The notes: generated by a model from the letters alone, not told the origin. A stretch of DNA of 64,000 nucleotides from Mantis religiosa (GCA_030765055.1 CM060952.1:172467432-172531431), one strand, 5' to 3'; counted from the stretch's first letter, positions 13,195 through 23,909 are shown. A program made the numbers and translations.

Positions 13195-13861
13195 GCAATA
13201 GTCTAGTCGTGTGTAAAAAGAGTAAATATTTTAGGTTTAATCCTTGATGACAAGTTAACTTGGAACAACCACATTCAAAAACTAGAAAGTAAATTAAGCT
13301 CAGGACTTTTTGTGTTGCGATATATAGCCAATTTTCTCTCAGTAAGTTAATATATTTTGCATTAATATATTCACACATTTCTTATGGCATCGAGCTGTGG
13401 GGACAAACTTCCAGATTAAACTTTAACAGAATTTTTCTCCTACAGAAAAGAGCTATCAGATACCTGACAAAAATAACACGTACGAGTTCACGCAGGCAGT
13501 ATTTTAAAAAATTAAACATACTTACTTTTCCCTGCATATTTATTCTGCGAACAATACTTTTTGTACATAACAGGAATATAACCTCCACAAATTTCGGTGT
13601 CCACACATATGAAACAAGAGGAAATAATAACTATATAGTTAAAGGTACCAGGCTAAAACTTTTTGAACATAAGCCCTAATACTTTGGTCCAAAACTGCTT
13701 AATAAGCTTCCGGAAAGCCTAAAACATATTGTGTCAGCTGCTAAGTTTAAATCTAAACTGACTAAACTCTTGTTAAGCAGAACCTATTAGAGTATAGATG
13801 AATATTTTGATGAAAACTTTGATGATTTTGAATAATTATGTTTTGAATAATTATATATATA

Positions 13862-13892
<31 letters not shown>

Positions 13893-13996
13893 CAGGATGA
13901 ATGACAATTTTTTGACAATGTTTGTAAAACATAATATAAAATACCTGTATTATGTTATAGTGAACAATAAATTGATTGATTGATCGATTGATTGAA
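13195..13996 (+). pseudogene. Degraded LINE RT C-terminus and 3' tail
   Basis: Split over frames, the plus strand gives NILGLILDDKLTWNNHIQKL (about 13227-13286), SYGIELWGQTSRLNF (about 13380-13424), LLQKRAIRYL (about 13437-13465) and LLNKLPESLKHI (about 13697-13732). These are the standard landmarks of a Jockey/CR1-type RT C-terminus, and order and spacing resemble the LINE at 2704-4690. The 3' UTR contains (TG)n/(GA)n at 13861-13892 and ends in a TTGATTGA tail (13968-13995). Many stops. Confidence 0.75.
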
Positions 13997-14013
13997 GGGA
14001 TGTATGTTCGCAT

Positions 14014-14420
14014 GTGATACAGGTTAGCTGGGTACAGAGTATGAATGATGTCAGATGTACCGCACGGTCATCAAAAGTGCAGACAGTTGCTATTGCAACC
14101 ATTGTAACTGCAAAGTCTCTGATATTGCATGAACTATCTGAAAATCTTCAGTTCATATTCAACAATTTTGCAGTGTTCACCAAAGCTATTAAACAATTAG
14201 AAAAATCGGGTTTGGAAATGTCCAAGAGTGTAAGCATATTAAAAGACTTACCTAATTCTTGTGTGAGGTATTGAAAAGATGAAAGATAAATTCCAGAAGT
14301 TCTAAACAAAGATAGTGGTTATCAAGCTAAGTGTGAAAGTTTGAAAAATAGTAAGATGGAAAACATGCCAGACGACAGAGTGGAATTTTTACATTTGCAC
14401 CTCTGATATTATGTGTTGTC
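14014..14420 (+). pseudogene. Possible hAT-type or CGGBP1-like coding remnant
   Basis: An 86-codon frame (14014-14274) contains ELSENLQFIFNNFAVFTKAI and then QLEKSGLEMSKSVSILKDL, resembling the helical C-terminal part of hAT-derived/CGGBP1-like proteins dispersed in arthropod genomes. The frame ends at a TGA at 14272, and related peptide may continue in other frames. The family assignment is from memory of the pattern and is weak. Confidence 0.3.
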
Positions 14421-14679
14421 GAAAGTCGTTTTTCTCTATTTAAAAACTGTTTCAGTGATAAGTGTCGAATTTTCACATTTTTTTTTCGAGTGGAGGAAAA
14501 ATCCATTTACGGAGCGCCACTGTGTTGGGAACTGTGGGGCTCGCCTGTCCTTGGCAATACCCACTAAAAAGCCTCCACCGAATAATGAAAGGATAACGAT
14601 TGGTGAATGTCGTGGCTTTGTGCGGTCCCGCATTAGCACCCGCGTTAGTATGTGAAAGATGGGATGCTGGCACCCAATG

Positions 14680-15705
14680 GGTGCGAGCTCGTGGAAGGTA
14701 TCATTAGGCTACAGACATAAAACCTGACTGCAGCCTAGGGGTTAAGAGGTGGTAATAGGTAAGGACAGGTACCGGATTATGGGTGACTTTCTTTCCAGCG
14801 TACTTGGCGAGACTTGATGTCTTCCACGTACAACTGGCTGACGGTCCTGCGCTGTTGTGTGGTGTGCTGGTTCTCTGATGGTTGTTCACGCGGAAGGACG
14901 GTTGAGCTCACGAAGTTCCTGAGAATCCCCCTGACGCTCGTCCAGCTTCCGGTGTATGGATTGGTGTTCTGTTGCGATGTCTGTTGTCTGTGCAGTCTGG
15001 AGCTCTCTTAGGAGGTCCTCCAGGGCGGTCAGCTTGACCGCTATAACCAGGAGCTCCGAATGAAGATCCTGAACGGCCTCCCCTAGGCCCCGGACTTGCT
15101 CCCTGAGCTGCTCCTGGCTGGTGGTGTAGTTTGGTGTTGCCGGCTGTTGATGAATTTGGTGAGGCTGAGCGCTCAGCTGCTGCTTAGTGGTTGGCGGCGC
15201 AGGAGGGACAGGCGTTGCCTTCCTACAGGGATGCAGGGGGCATAGCGCCTGCCCTTGAAGTGGCTGTGCCTGCCACAGGAGGCACAGTAGCGGCGGCGTC
15301 GGCGGAGGTCGTGTTCTGTGCAGACCGAGGTGAGGCTGGAAGCACTTCGGCTCGGTTGCACAGGACTCGGTTGAATGCCCGTAGGCGCAGCAGCGGCGGC
15401 ATGGAGCTTGACGGTCCTGTCGACTTCAGTGCGCAGCACTCGCCCTACTAAGGGCAGACGGTAGATAAAGCAGCTTCCAGTTCCGCGTGGCTGGCTAGCT
15501 CCACCGGGACGAGTGGTGTTGGACCTCGGGCTGAGGTGATGCGTGTGGCCCTCATTGCTGATGGCCACTTCTGCTGCGCTGCAGCAAGCACGTCTCGTAC
15601 TTGCAGGTCCCGAGGCACTCCCGTTAGCACTATGCTCGTGCGGCGGTGCAGTGGTTGGGGCGGCGTTGGCTGGCTGGCTAGTGCCGGCGACTGGCCTGAA
15701 TACCT
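14680..15705 (-). pseudogene. Non-LTR retrotransposon ORF1 (gag-like) remnant
   Basis: This is a GC-rich island in AT-rich DNA. On the minus strand: VTGVPRDLQVRDVLAAAQQK-like peptide (15448-15630), then in a shifted frame CTEHDLRRRRRYCASCGRHS (about 15260-15320), the remains of CCHC zinc knuckles that bind RNA in LINE gag proteins. Downstream is a probable coiled-coil stretch (about 15000-15150, REQVRGLGEAVQDLHSEL). At least two frameshifts. Its base composition differs sharply from its neighbours, suggesting a distinct, younger LINE clade (R1/Jockey-like). No ORF2 is attached on this side. Confidence 0.6.
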
Positions 15706-16295
15706 GGGTACAATTATAAATAAAGATGGAAAAATAGGGCAGAAAGACCAATTCGGTCTACTATCAGATTAATAATACTATTGTGGGAAAAAAGGAAATA
15801 ACAAAAGATAAAAAAATTATAGTTTTCAAAACAATAATACTACCAATTCTATTATATGGAGCAGAGAGCTGGACTCTCCTACAGAAACAAGAAAGCAAAA
15901 TAACAACTATGGAAATGAGATATTTAAGACGAGCTGTGGGGAAGACAAGAAGAGATATGATTAGAACTGTAACAATAAGGGAAGAGTTGGGTACACACTC
16001 CGTTAAAGAAATATTGGAAAAAAGACAACTTATGGTATGGACATGTACTCCGCATGTCAGAAGAAAGAAAACCCAAACAATATTTAGAAGCAAGACCAGA
16101 AGGTAAAAGAATTAGGAGAAGGCCACGCATGTTGTATCAGGAATACATAGAGAAGTTGGGGAAGGATAGAGGGAAAACCATGACAGAAATGAAGAGAATG
16201 ATAATGGACCGAGAAAAGTGGAGGAAATGGGTAGAAGAGGCTTGTACTCCACGCTTAACAGCACAAAGGAGTTAGAGAAAGAAGAAGAAGTCATT
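15700..16295 (+). pseudogene. RTE-like LINE 3' end with (GAA)n tail
   Basis: Peptides EYLGTIINKDGKI, ILPILLYGAESWTL (about 15836-15877), MRYLRRAVGKTRRD, a frameshift near 16030 (expected QLxWYGHVLRMSEE), EGKRIRRRPRML and DREKWRKWVEEA in the usual order. This is the C-terminal domain of RTE/R4-like LINE proteins. The stop at 16273-16275 is followed by a short GAAGAAGAAG tail, the same type of tail as the related LINE pieces at 45940 and 50360. 5' truncated. Confidence 0.75.
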
Positions 16296-16303
16296 AAATT
16301 ATT

Positions 16304-16385
16304 AGGTTGTCTCATAAGTAAAGTCGATTTTTTTATTTTGGTGTTTTGGAAAAATTATTGGGTTTCTTTGGTTTGACAGTGCTAT
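16304..16385 (+). mobile_element. Mariner 5' end, left of the LINE insertion
   Basis: TTAGGTTGTCTCATAAGTAA at 16304-16323 has the form of a cecropia/irritans-type mariner terminal repeat. It is followed by AT-rich 5' leader that stops at the LINE start. The rest of the same mariner resumes at about 20345. The link between the two halves is inferred from order and orientation; I could not define a clean target duplication for the LINE. Confidence 0.5.
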
Positions 16386-16397
16386 TTACAGGATGCC

Positions 16398-17447
16398 ATG
16401 GCTAGTGTTTCGTACATTGCGAGCATGTATCAGTCTTCAGTTGTTAATAAAGTTCCACCAATTTGCTTGCGCAACATTGGTAACTATCAACTTCTATTAC
16501 AAGATCTAAAAAATAATGTTACCTCTGAATTTCACACAGAGCTTCGCGGGTCTATCCTTAAGGTTCATCCCTCTACTTCTGACGATTTCCGTAAACTTAC
16601 TACATACTTCAGCTCCATACAACAGGAATACTACACTTACAGAAATCCGACAGATAAGCTTTTCTCGGTAATTATCCGAGACATCCCTCCTTCGCTCACT
16701 GATAAGGAAATCTATGACGAACTGTGCTTACAGAACTACCCAGTGCGGAAGGTCACTCGACTTATGAATCGGTCGAAACAACCCATTCCTCTCTGTGCGG
16801 TGGAATTGTTAAATAGCGATGATGGTAAAGCTATACTCAACCTAACTCGCCTGTTCTACAGTGTTGTTAAGGTGGAACATCGCCGTCGTAACACTGACAT
16901 ACCGCAATGCACCCGCTGTCAGAATTACGGTCACACAAAGAACTATTGTCAGCTGACCCCGAGGTGTGTTCCCTGTCTAGAGAATCATCACTTCTCACAG
17001 TGCACTAAACCGAGAGATACTCCAGCTCAATGTGTTCATTGTCATGAAAACCATCCAGCTAACTACCGAGGTTGTCGGCATTATTTAGAACTGAAATTCA
17101 GAACACAAAATAGCAACACAAGGCAACAGCCTGGGAATTCTCATCGCTCTCGTCCCCTACAACAATCAGACAATCCTGCACAGCAACCATTACAACCCCC
17201 AGCTGCATCACCAGTACCTCCAACTTCTTCACCAGCAACTTATGCCAGTGTAACTTCTGCTTCCTCAACGAGGCGTACTACTGCACAACAAGATCCCTCT
17301 GACTCTTCATCTCTCTCGGCTCTGCTAATTAGCCTGTTCACTCAACTTCTAAGCTCTTTATCCACGTTCCTCACTCCTCTCTTACCGCAATTTACACAAT
17401 GTTTCCAAAACGCTCTTCTAACTATTTTCCGAAATGGTGGCGTGTAA
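16398..17447 (+). CDS. Jockey-type LINE ORF1 (gag-like nucleic-acid-binding protein)
   Basis: A 349-residue intact frame. Residues about 88-165 match the PRE-C2HC-type domain preceding the knuckles (FSVIIRDIPPSLTDKEIYDEL). Three cysteine knuckles follow: CTRCQNYGHTKNYC (about 171-184), CVPCLENHHFSQC (about 190-202) and CVHCHENHPANYRGC (about 212-226). The tail is Pro/Ser/Gln-rich with a hydrophobic C-terminal segment. In Jockey elements this protein coats the RNA and guides it to the nucleus. The ATG at 16398 was chosen as the first in the frame. The stop overlaps the ORF2 start by 14 nt in a different frame, typical of coupled reinitiation. No inactivating change, so this copy is recent. Confidence 0.9.
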   Translation: MASVSYIASMYQSSVVNKVPPICLRNIGNYQLLLQDLKNNVTSEFHTELRGSILKVHPSTSDDFRKLTTYFSSIQQEYYTYRNPTDKLFSVIIRDIPPSLTDKEIYDELCLQNYPVRKVTRLMNRSKQPIPLCAVELLNSDDGKAILNLTRLFYSVVKVEHRRRNTDIPQCTRCQNYGHTKNYCQLTPRCVPCLENHHFSQCTKPRDTPAQCVHCHENHPANYRGCRHYLELKFRTQNSNTRQQPGNSHRSRPLQQSDNPAQQPLQPPAASPVPPTSSPATYASVTSASSTRRTTAQQDPSDSSSLSALLISLFTQLLSSLSTFLTPLLPQFTQCFQNALLTIFRNGGV

Positions 17448-19056
17448 TAGGCCATATCTTTCATCACTCACTCTCCTGAACTGGAATGCTAATGGCATAC
17501 GCACTAAACGTGCCTCCTTCGCTGCCTTTCTCAGCTTGCACAGTATAGATGCTGCCTGTATCACCGAGACTCATCTTCTCCCGAATGAACGTTTCTCTGT
17601 TCCAGGCTACAAGATTTATAGATTTGATCGAAATGCACCTACCGCCTCTGGGGGAGTAGCTGTGCTAGTTAAACGTTCTCTGACTCATCATGAAATATTC
17701 CTACCTGTGATTCCCGGTTTTGAGGTAGTGGGCGTTAAACTCTCTCTTCGCGATAGCAACGATCTCGTTCTAATGAGTGCTTACAAGCCCCCAAATAGTA
17801 AGCTTAATACTCACTATTTCTCTTTCCTTTTCCCAGCAGAAAGCTGCACTCTCTTGCTAGGGGATTTGAACTCGAAGCACACTTCTTGGGGCTGTAGAGT
17901 CACAAACCCGAATGGACGGCGTCTGTTTGACACTATTAATGCCACTGGTCTTCACATACTGGCTCCCACAGAACCGACTTACTATTCTGGCAACCCCCAG
18001 GTAGCTCCTGACATTTTGGACATTGGGGTACATCGCAATATACGATTACCTGCATCGATTTCTGCACTGCCAGCGCTCGATTCCGATCACTGTCCAGTGT
18101 TGGTCACATTTAACCTCACTCCTAATATTTTGCCACAAATCCCGCGACTCATCGATGGTTTTGTCAACTGGGACATATTTCGCACACACCTGGGTGCTGC
18201 ACTCCACACATCTTATCAACTGGGTACTGCGGATGCCATAGACACTGCCGTTCACCATTTTACCTCTGCGCTCTCTTCCAGTGTACGATCCTCTACTATC
18301 CGCAGTCCTCAACCTCGCCATTTCCCCTCCTTGCCTATCCATATTACTCAACTCATCCAAGAGAAACATCGCATCCGTCGATTGTGGCAACGTCAGCGTC
18401 TACCCTGGCTGCGCCAAAGATTAAATAGTCTCATTCGACAAGTACGGACCGCACTAGAGCAACACCGATTTCAGGAGTACCAGCGACAATTAGCCACTAT
18501 CCGTCCCGGAGATCATACCTTATGGAACATCACTAAGAGGATTCTCCGAGAGCCGACAGTGATTCCACCTCTTCAGGTTGATGGGACCCTTTTGAGTGAC
18601 TCTGCTGCCAAGTGTGACGCTCTAGCTACTCACTACGAGCGTACATTCACGCCTAACACCTGTCTTGACTCTAATATTCCCTCTTCCGTGGACAGGGAAC
18701 TCCTTGAGTACCAACTTCGTCCTACAGCGCACAACAGAATTTCGTTCACTACTCCACGTGAATTGTCCCGCTTTATCCATCGTCTTCCCGTTAAAAAGTC
18801 TCCCGGTCATGACCTTATCCCTAACGTTGTGCTGAAGAATTTGACAAACAAAGCCCTAGCTTATTTATCATCAATGTTCAATGCTGCTCTGTGCATTGGT
18901 CATTTTCCATCTACATGGAAACATGCGGAAATTATAGTCTTCCACAAACCCAACAAGCCAAAAAATCTTCCCTCAAGTTACAGACCAATCAGCTTATTAC
19001 CTACACTTTCTAAGCTTTTTGAAAAGATTATTCATCAACGTATTTCTCATTTTTGA
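17434..19056 (+). CDS. Jockey-type LINE ORF2, endonuclease and RT N-terminal part (cut by frameshift)
   Basis: The frame begins MVACNRPYLSSLTLLNWNAN. The apurinic-type endonuclease domain covers about residues 10-235: LLNWNANGIRT, CITETHLLP, GGVAVLVKRSL, LGDLNSKHTSWG and SDHCPV contain the expected Asn, Glu, Asp and His catalytic residues. The RT begins near residue 450 (KKSPGHDLIPNVVLKN) and SYRPISLLPTLSKLFEKIIH near 515. The frame ends early at TGA 19054-19056, just after a run of five T (19050-19054); the RT continues at once in another frame (19053-20174). A one-base indel in that T run is the likely cause. Starts inside the end of ORF1. Confidence 0.9.
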   Translation: MVACNRPYLSSLTLLNWNANGIRTKRASFAAFLSLHSIDAACITETHLLPNERFSVPGYKIYRFDRNAPTASGGVAVLVKRSLTHHEIFLPVIPGFEVVGVKLSLRDSNDLVLMSAYKPPNSKLNTHYFSFLFPAESCTLLLGDLNSKHTSWGCRVTNPNGRRLFDTINATGLHILAPTEPTYYSGNPQVAPDILDIGVHRNIRLPASISALPALDSDHCPVLVTFNLTPNILPQIPRLIDGFVNWDIFRTHLGAALHTSYQLGTADAIDTAVHHFTSALSSSVRSSTIRSPQPRHFPSLPIHITQLIQEKHRIRRLWQRQRLPWLRQRLNSLIRQVRTALEQHRFQEYQRQLATIRPGDHTLWNITKRILREPTVIPPLQVDGTLLSDSAAKCDALATHYERTFTPNTCLDSNIPSSVDRELLEYQLRPTAHNRISFTTPRELSRFIHRLPVKKSPGHDLIPNVVLKNLTNKALAYLSSMFNAALCIGHFPSTWKHAEIIVFHKPNKPKNLPSSYRPISLLPTLSKLFEKIIHQRISHF

Positions 19057-20174
19057 TCCATAATCAGATAATTCCGTCTTTTCAGTTTGGCTTTCGCCCG
19101 AAGCATGCTACCACTCACCAATTGCTCAGAACCACGCAGTCTATTATTCAAGGTTTCGAAAACAGGCAATACACCGTAGCAGCATTCCTAGATATCGCCC
19201 AGGCATTCGACAAGGTGTGGCACAGTGGACTACTACTTAAAACATATCGCATTGGTCTCCCTTATTATCTGATACAAATCATAGCAAGTTTTCTCACCAA
19301 TAGAACCTTTGTGGTGCGCATTGCTGGTTTCACATCCACCCGACGGCCTATTTTAGCAGGTGTACCTCAAGGTTCAGTACTTGCACCACTCCTCTTTAAT
19401 ATATTCACTTATGATCTTCCTGATATAGCTCCAGTTTGTACGGCGTTATACGCAGATGATACTGCTCTCTATTATTCTCACGTCAATATTCTTCATGCCA
19501 TTCAGAAACTGCAAATTGCCCTAGATCAATTAGCTCATTGGTTCTCTCACTGGCGCATTTCCCTCAATACTAACAAGACAGAGGTTAAGATCTTCTCTTT
19601 ACGACCTTATAGGGATCCTCCATCACTACGGCTGCTGGGGGAACCGCTCTCATGGTTACCAAGCAATGTGTCAGTGAAATACCTTGGGGTGTTACTGGAC
19701 ACTCGACTTACTTGGAACGCCCACATCTGTCGGTCTGTTACGCTTGCATTTGCCCGGATATCAAAACTGTACCCTCTACTCAACAGGCGCACTTCACTTG
19801 GTTATGAATCCTCCTTGCTTCTTTACACATCTCTAGTCCGTCCCATTTTTACCTATGCAGCTCCAGTCTGGGGTGGCACCAGTAAGACTAATCTCCGCCG
19901 ACTGCAGGTACTACAAAACAGGGTGCTTCGTACAGTTACAAATGCTCCATGGTTCATCCGAAACCAGCAGCTTCATCATGAGTTTGGTCTTCTACCCGTT
20001 CACCAATACATCCGACGCCTGGCACGTCCATTCTTTTACCATCTCCAGGAGGTCCCTGGAGCTGTTACCTACCGTCTCGGCTGTCGCACTCGCCAGCCAA
20101 CTCGCCTGAAGCGCAGACTGCCCCAAGATCTTCTCCTAAGTGACGTCTCCAGCACAGACGACTCAGACACGTGA
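19053..20174 (+). CDS. Jockey-type LINE ORF2, RT catalytic part and C-terminus
   Basis: Continuation of the RT after a frameshift. It shows FGFRPKHATTHQL, motif A FLDIAQAFDKVWH, motif B GVPQGSVLAPLLFNIF, motif C ALYADDTALYYS (catalytic YADD, about 19445-19480), KTEVKIFS, VKYLGVLLDTRLTWNAH and SLVRPIFTYAAPVWGG. All catalytic Asp residues are intact. The listed start is only the first ATG in this frame; the real start is in ORF2 upstream. Together the two parts give a full-length ORF2 of roughly 900 residues, the size expected for Jockey. An A-rich tail follows at about 20328-20355 with AATAAAATAAAA. Confidence 0.92.
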   Translation: MIHNQIIPSFQFGFRPKHATTHQLLRTTQSIIQGFENRQYTVAAFLDIAQAFDKVWHSGLLLKTYRIGLPYYLIQIIASFLTNRTFVVRIAGFTSTRRPILAGVPQGSVLAPLLFNIFTYDLPDIAPVCTALYADDTALYYSHVNILHAIQKLQIALDQLAHWFSHWRISLNTNKTEVKIFSLRPYRDPPSLRLLGEPLSWLPSNVSVKYLGVLLDTRLTWNAHICRSVTLAFARISKLYPLLNRRTSLGYESSLLLYTSLVRPIFTYAAPVWGGTSKTNLRRLQVLQNRVLRTVTNAPWFIRNQQLHHEFGLLPVHQYIRRLARPFFYHLQEVPGAVTYRLGCRTRQPTRLKRRLPQDLLLSDVSSTDDSDT

Positions 20175-20344
20175 TTACTACCATCAGACTTTAAGTTCTC
20201 AATTTGTCTTACAGTTATCCTCCACATTTAGTTAGAGGAGTCGTTCATGGCTACCTCCATTGTTATGTGTCCTGTTCCTATGTATCTTATAACAAACATC
20301 TGTAAAGCATAATTGCTGATCGATGGATAAAATAAAATAAAAAA

Positions 20345-20606
20345 AAATAAAACAAAAGTTGTTAATAAATAATCACAAAATGGAGATAATGAAGTTTGAG
20401 CTTAGAGCCCTTCTAAAACACTACTGGAAACAAGATTATTAAGTCGCTACTGCAGCTCGAAGAATATGTCAACTGGAAGGAGAAGGTGTTATTAGTGAGC
20501 GTGTGACACAACGATGGTTCCAATGTTTCAATAATGGAGACGAAAACACTAATGGATTGTTTGAAACGATAATGAAGTTGAAACGGAAGGCAGGAAATTT
20601 GGGAAA
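20345..20606 (+). pseudogene. Mariner transposase N-terminal fragment, right of the LINE insertion
   Basis: From 20391 the plus strand reads MKFELRALLKHYWKQDY, a TAA (20441-20443), then VATAARRICQLEGEGVISER and VTQRWFQCFNNGDEN: the paired helix-turn-helix domain that mariner transposases use to bind their ends. The fragment stops where a SINE begins (20606), and no catalytic domain follows. It is probably the other half of the mariner starting at 16304. Confidence 0.7.
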
Positions 20607-20745
20607 TGTAATTAACCTACTGTGGATCCGGGTAAACCCCCGAAAAAATCTCATGGGTCAGGTAGGCCGGCCAGACAAATTGAACCCGGACCTCCTGAAT
20701 TCGAACCCCAGACGAAACCACCTGGGCCATCCCGCTCGATTCTTT
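20606..20745 (-). mobile_element. tRNA-derived SINE-like repeat, family C
   Basis: Minus-strand head CGAGCGGGATGGCCCAGGTG (A box region) and a B box near 20685 (GGTTCAATTTG), then the family body ending GGTTAATTACATTTCCC. It interrupts or abuts the mariner fragment. Confidence 0.65.
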
Positions 20746-21120
20746 TAACCGTTAAGTTGGGCAATATGATGTTGGCAGATATAAATTAATAATAATTGAA
20801 ATTTCAAGTGGTAAGATCAACAGTTCAATTCTTCAACCTCAAATAGTACGTAACTCCCTTCATACAATTCATTATTGATTTCTATTAAATTTATCAGATA
20901 ATTTAACTGGTATTGTCCATTCATGCATACCCTGGGGAAAATATGTCGTAGCTCACCACTAGAACAGCTGACGGTAGATTCTCTGGAGATCGAAGTTGGA
21001 GACGGTGTCAAAGGTGATTGTCATGTGTTACTTTTAGTTGACTTTTCTATCTATTCTTCAAAAACTCATTCTTACAAAAGATCTTTCTTCTACTTTGAAA
21101 ATCCATTCTCCTTGAAAGAC

Positions 21121-21151
<31 letters not shown>

Positions 21152-21412
21152 AAGAAGAAGAAGAAGAGGAAAAATATTAAAAATACTCATAACTAGTTTG
21201 AGAGAAGTATAAGTGTTAGAAAAATTAAACAAAGAATATTTTAAAAAATGGTTAAATCAACAAAAAAGAGTATTTGTTATAAGTTGTATACTTTTAACAA
21301 TATCTGTCTACAGCTTTCATGTAGTCTAATTTTATCTATCGCTAACGAATTTATCAGTTATGCAAAGTTCGTTCAGAATGAAGAGAGCTTCAAAGATATT
21401 CCCAGAAAATTC
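20746..21412. other. Unidentified; (AAG)n at 21122-21170
   Basis: Only a 49 bp AAG microsatellite is recognisable. An 80-codon plus-strand stretch before it has no motif I know. Confidence 0.4.
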
Positions 21413-21655
21413 AATATGTTTCATTTGTTAGATAGAGTCAACATGAAAAATTCAATATCATGACCGGGATTTCAACCACGGATCTCCTGGTTTCCGTCCA
21501 GTCGCTCTTAACCTTTGAGTTACCATGGCCAACGTGCTGTCCTGACATTAAATTCTCCAATTGACTCGTATATTTCCCCGGTAGACCACTAGGGGCTCTC
21601 GCCTATATACGGCTAGTGTGGAGAAATGATTAGTTTCCATCAATTAACTAAAATG
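21413..21655 (-). mobile_element. tRNA-like dispersed repeat, family A
   Basis: On the minus strand the A box (TGGTAACTCAAAGG, about 21516-21529) and B box (GGTTGAAATCCC, about 21467-21478) have pol III spacing. The right part (CTAGTGTGGAGAAATGATTA, 21613-21632) recurs at 37370, 37710 and 37890. Same family as the cluster at 37365-37935. Confidence 0.6.
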
Positions 21656-22220
21656 TTTCATTTGTGTTGAAAAAATGTTAATAAAAATCGACAGACGAGT
21701 GCTTATCATCAGCTTAACACTTTTTTTTTCAATTCACGGCTCATTTTCTACGTGGAAGTAATTTTGACAACAGTGAAGCAGTGCTACTTTGAAAATTAGT
21801 TAATTGCTTGTTAGAACTCTTTTCAAATAATTGTTTTTGTTAAAAAAGATCATTACAAGACAGTATCTATATTAAAACATAGGTTAGGGCCATTCTTGAG
21901 AAAATAGAAAATGTTAGAAATGTTCCATGTTAAGGGCAGTCCGCGGGGGGTGGGATTCATCTAAAAATCTTTGAGTAATATGCGGTTTATAATAACGAAA
22001 TCAATGGTCCACCGTCAGTTCACCGGAAGTCCAGAAGTTGCAAGTTGTTTTGTACCAAAACTATGAATAGCACCCAGAAAGTATAAAATATTGGATTTAT
22101 TAAAATATTCAGGTTTTTTTTTTAAAATAACTAGAAACTCATTACACGATTCATCATGTAACATTTAGTAATTAAGATCCGCATGTGATAAATATCCATG
22201 TAGAGTATTTTTGTTGTTAT
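21656..22220. other. Unidentified AT-rich sequence
   Basis: Nothing recognised on either strand. Confidence 0.4.
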
Positions 22221-22450
22221 AATTTACGTCCTCCAACGTTGTCATATCGGACGATGAATGGAATGGGTGAAATGATGCTCAAATGAGCCGAGGATCCATA
22301 GAGCTTAGAGTTACCCGACATTCGTCTTACAGGATAAGCGAAAACCCTGGGAAAAACCTTATCCATTTAACTCACACTGACCGAGATTCGAACTCGAGAC
22401 CTCTTGAGCGTGTGGCAGACGCGCTATCATCTACGCTACCCAAGCGGGCA
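22221..22450 (-). mobile_element. tRNA-derived SINE, family B (copy 1)
   Basis: Minus-strand head GCCCGCTTGGGTAGCGTAGA with a B box GAGTTCGAATCTC (about 22386-22398), then a conserved body (GGATAAGGTTTTTCCCAGGG) and a 3' end ACGTTGGAGGACGTAAATTA. Eight copies of this family occur in the window, making it the commonest repeat here. Confidence 0.85.
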
Positions 22451-22769
22451 TGTACAGAGAAATAAAAAGTTAAAGTTTTAATGCACATATGTAAATAGGC
22501 ACACAAACACACTCACACACGTATTCACACAGACACATACACTCATACATAAATTTGTATTTGTCCAGTATGCTTTGTTTGTATTCAAATTCCTCAAAAC
22601 ATCTTTGCCTTGAGATCGAGAATTAGAACTTTTGTGTGGAATTCATTACTTTCTTCATCTAATAAAGACATATCGAAAACAAAATGTCATTAAACATTTG
22701 GGTTGAATTTCACACTAATTTAATTAATTTAGTGTGTTGTGAACTACCACGTGAAAACTGTTATATCTC

Positions 22770-23085
22770 TTAAGTTAACCAGTGGCACTACAGTCCATAA
22801 CGGACCAAGGCCTGCCAACCCGACTGCCAGCCTCACGCCAACATACGCAAGGTAATGCGCGATCATCCAACCGATACGGGGAGGAGATGTGGTCAGCATC
22901 TCGATACCCCCAGTCGGGAAGTTGGCTTTCATGACCAGGGTCGCTTACCTATCGTAGCTCCAGTGCCGAGTGAGCACTGGTACTATAACGGAGACTTAAA
23001 ATCCGCACCTCATGAGGTGGGATCGAACCTGGGCCGTATTCCATGGCAGAGAACCATGGCAGAATGTCTGAGCCCCTACGCCAAG
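22770..23085 (-). mobile_element. Possible tRNA-derived SINE, family E
   Basis: Minus-strand head TGGCGTAGGGGCTCAGACAT with a B box AGGTTCGATCCC (about 23021-23032), then a GC-richer body. Only one copy is seen, so SINE status rests on the pol III boxes alone. Confidence 0.45.
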
Positions 23086-23908
23086 CGAAGGACAATATCT
23101 CTCACGTGACAAGGTAAAATATAAAATATCACTTGCTTAACAAACTGAAAATATGTGAAAATGTACAACAAAACAATAAAATATAGCGCAAAAGTGGGTG
23201 ATACGATAGTGGAATATATTTTTCCAAATCTCTTGGGAAAAATTAACAATTGTTTGGATATATGCAGCGTATACTAGTTGATAGAATCGCATTAGTTAAG
23301 CGATAAGGTATTTACCACCATGTACAAAACCAAATATCGGCGCAATAATAATTGGATTTTCACGCCAATAGGGATTCCGCATGCATTTGATACGCTATCA
23401 GATCTGAATTATTATGTACTAACTTTTGCCTTATCATAAAAATATTTGTTCCTCTTGATGTTCTTATAATACTATCAGTTAATTGAGTGATTTATTTATT
23501 GAATGTTGCCTCAACGTATTCATTTTTAGGTTCATTTGCTACTGCAGAATACACGTTAGCCCAGATTATCTGTTTGTCCATCCGCACGCACGAGAATTCT
23601 CGTAAGCCCCTGAAGTTCAGACTTCAGGTTGTTTTATAAGTAAGAGTCATATGAAACGTTGTCGCTACAATTGAGATAAACATTTACAGAACTTACTACT
23701 GATTTTATTGCAGGTGCAACGTGAATATGGGAATACGGCAGCCTTTAAGCTATAATCAAATCTCTTAAAGATGGTCACTATGGGATGGCTTTGAAACTCC
23801 TCTCCGTTTCCAGGGCCAAGAAATAGAAAATAAATAACAAATTCCCATATGAGGAAGGTAATAAGTATTGTAAAATTAAAAAGAATTGCAGGAAATATCT
23901 TGCAAATC
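23086..23908. other. Unidentified AT-rich sequence
   Basis: No gene or repeat recognised; a short inverted repeat CTGAAGTTCAGACTTCAGG lies near 23610. Confidence 0.4.
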
Positions 23909-23909
23909 T

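Noticed and set aside
15173..15751. A 192-codon minus-strand protein as a host gene
   Set aside because: It mixes frames of a LINE gag with zinc-knuckle remnants; neighbouring peptides in other frames complete the gag pattern.
16435..16460. AGTTGTTAATAAA near both ends of the Jockey LINE as a target duplication
   Set aside because: The left occurrence lies inside ORF1, so it cannot flank the insertion; judged coincidental.
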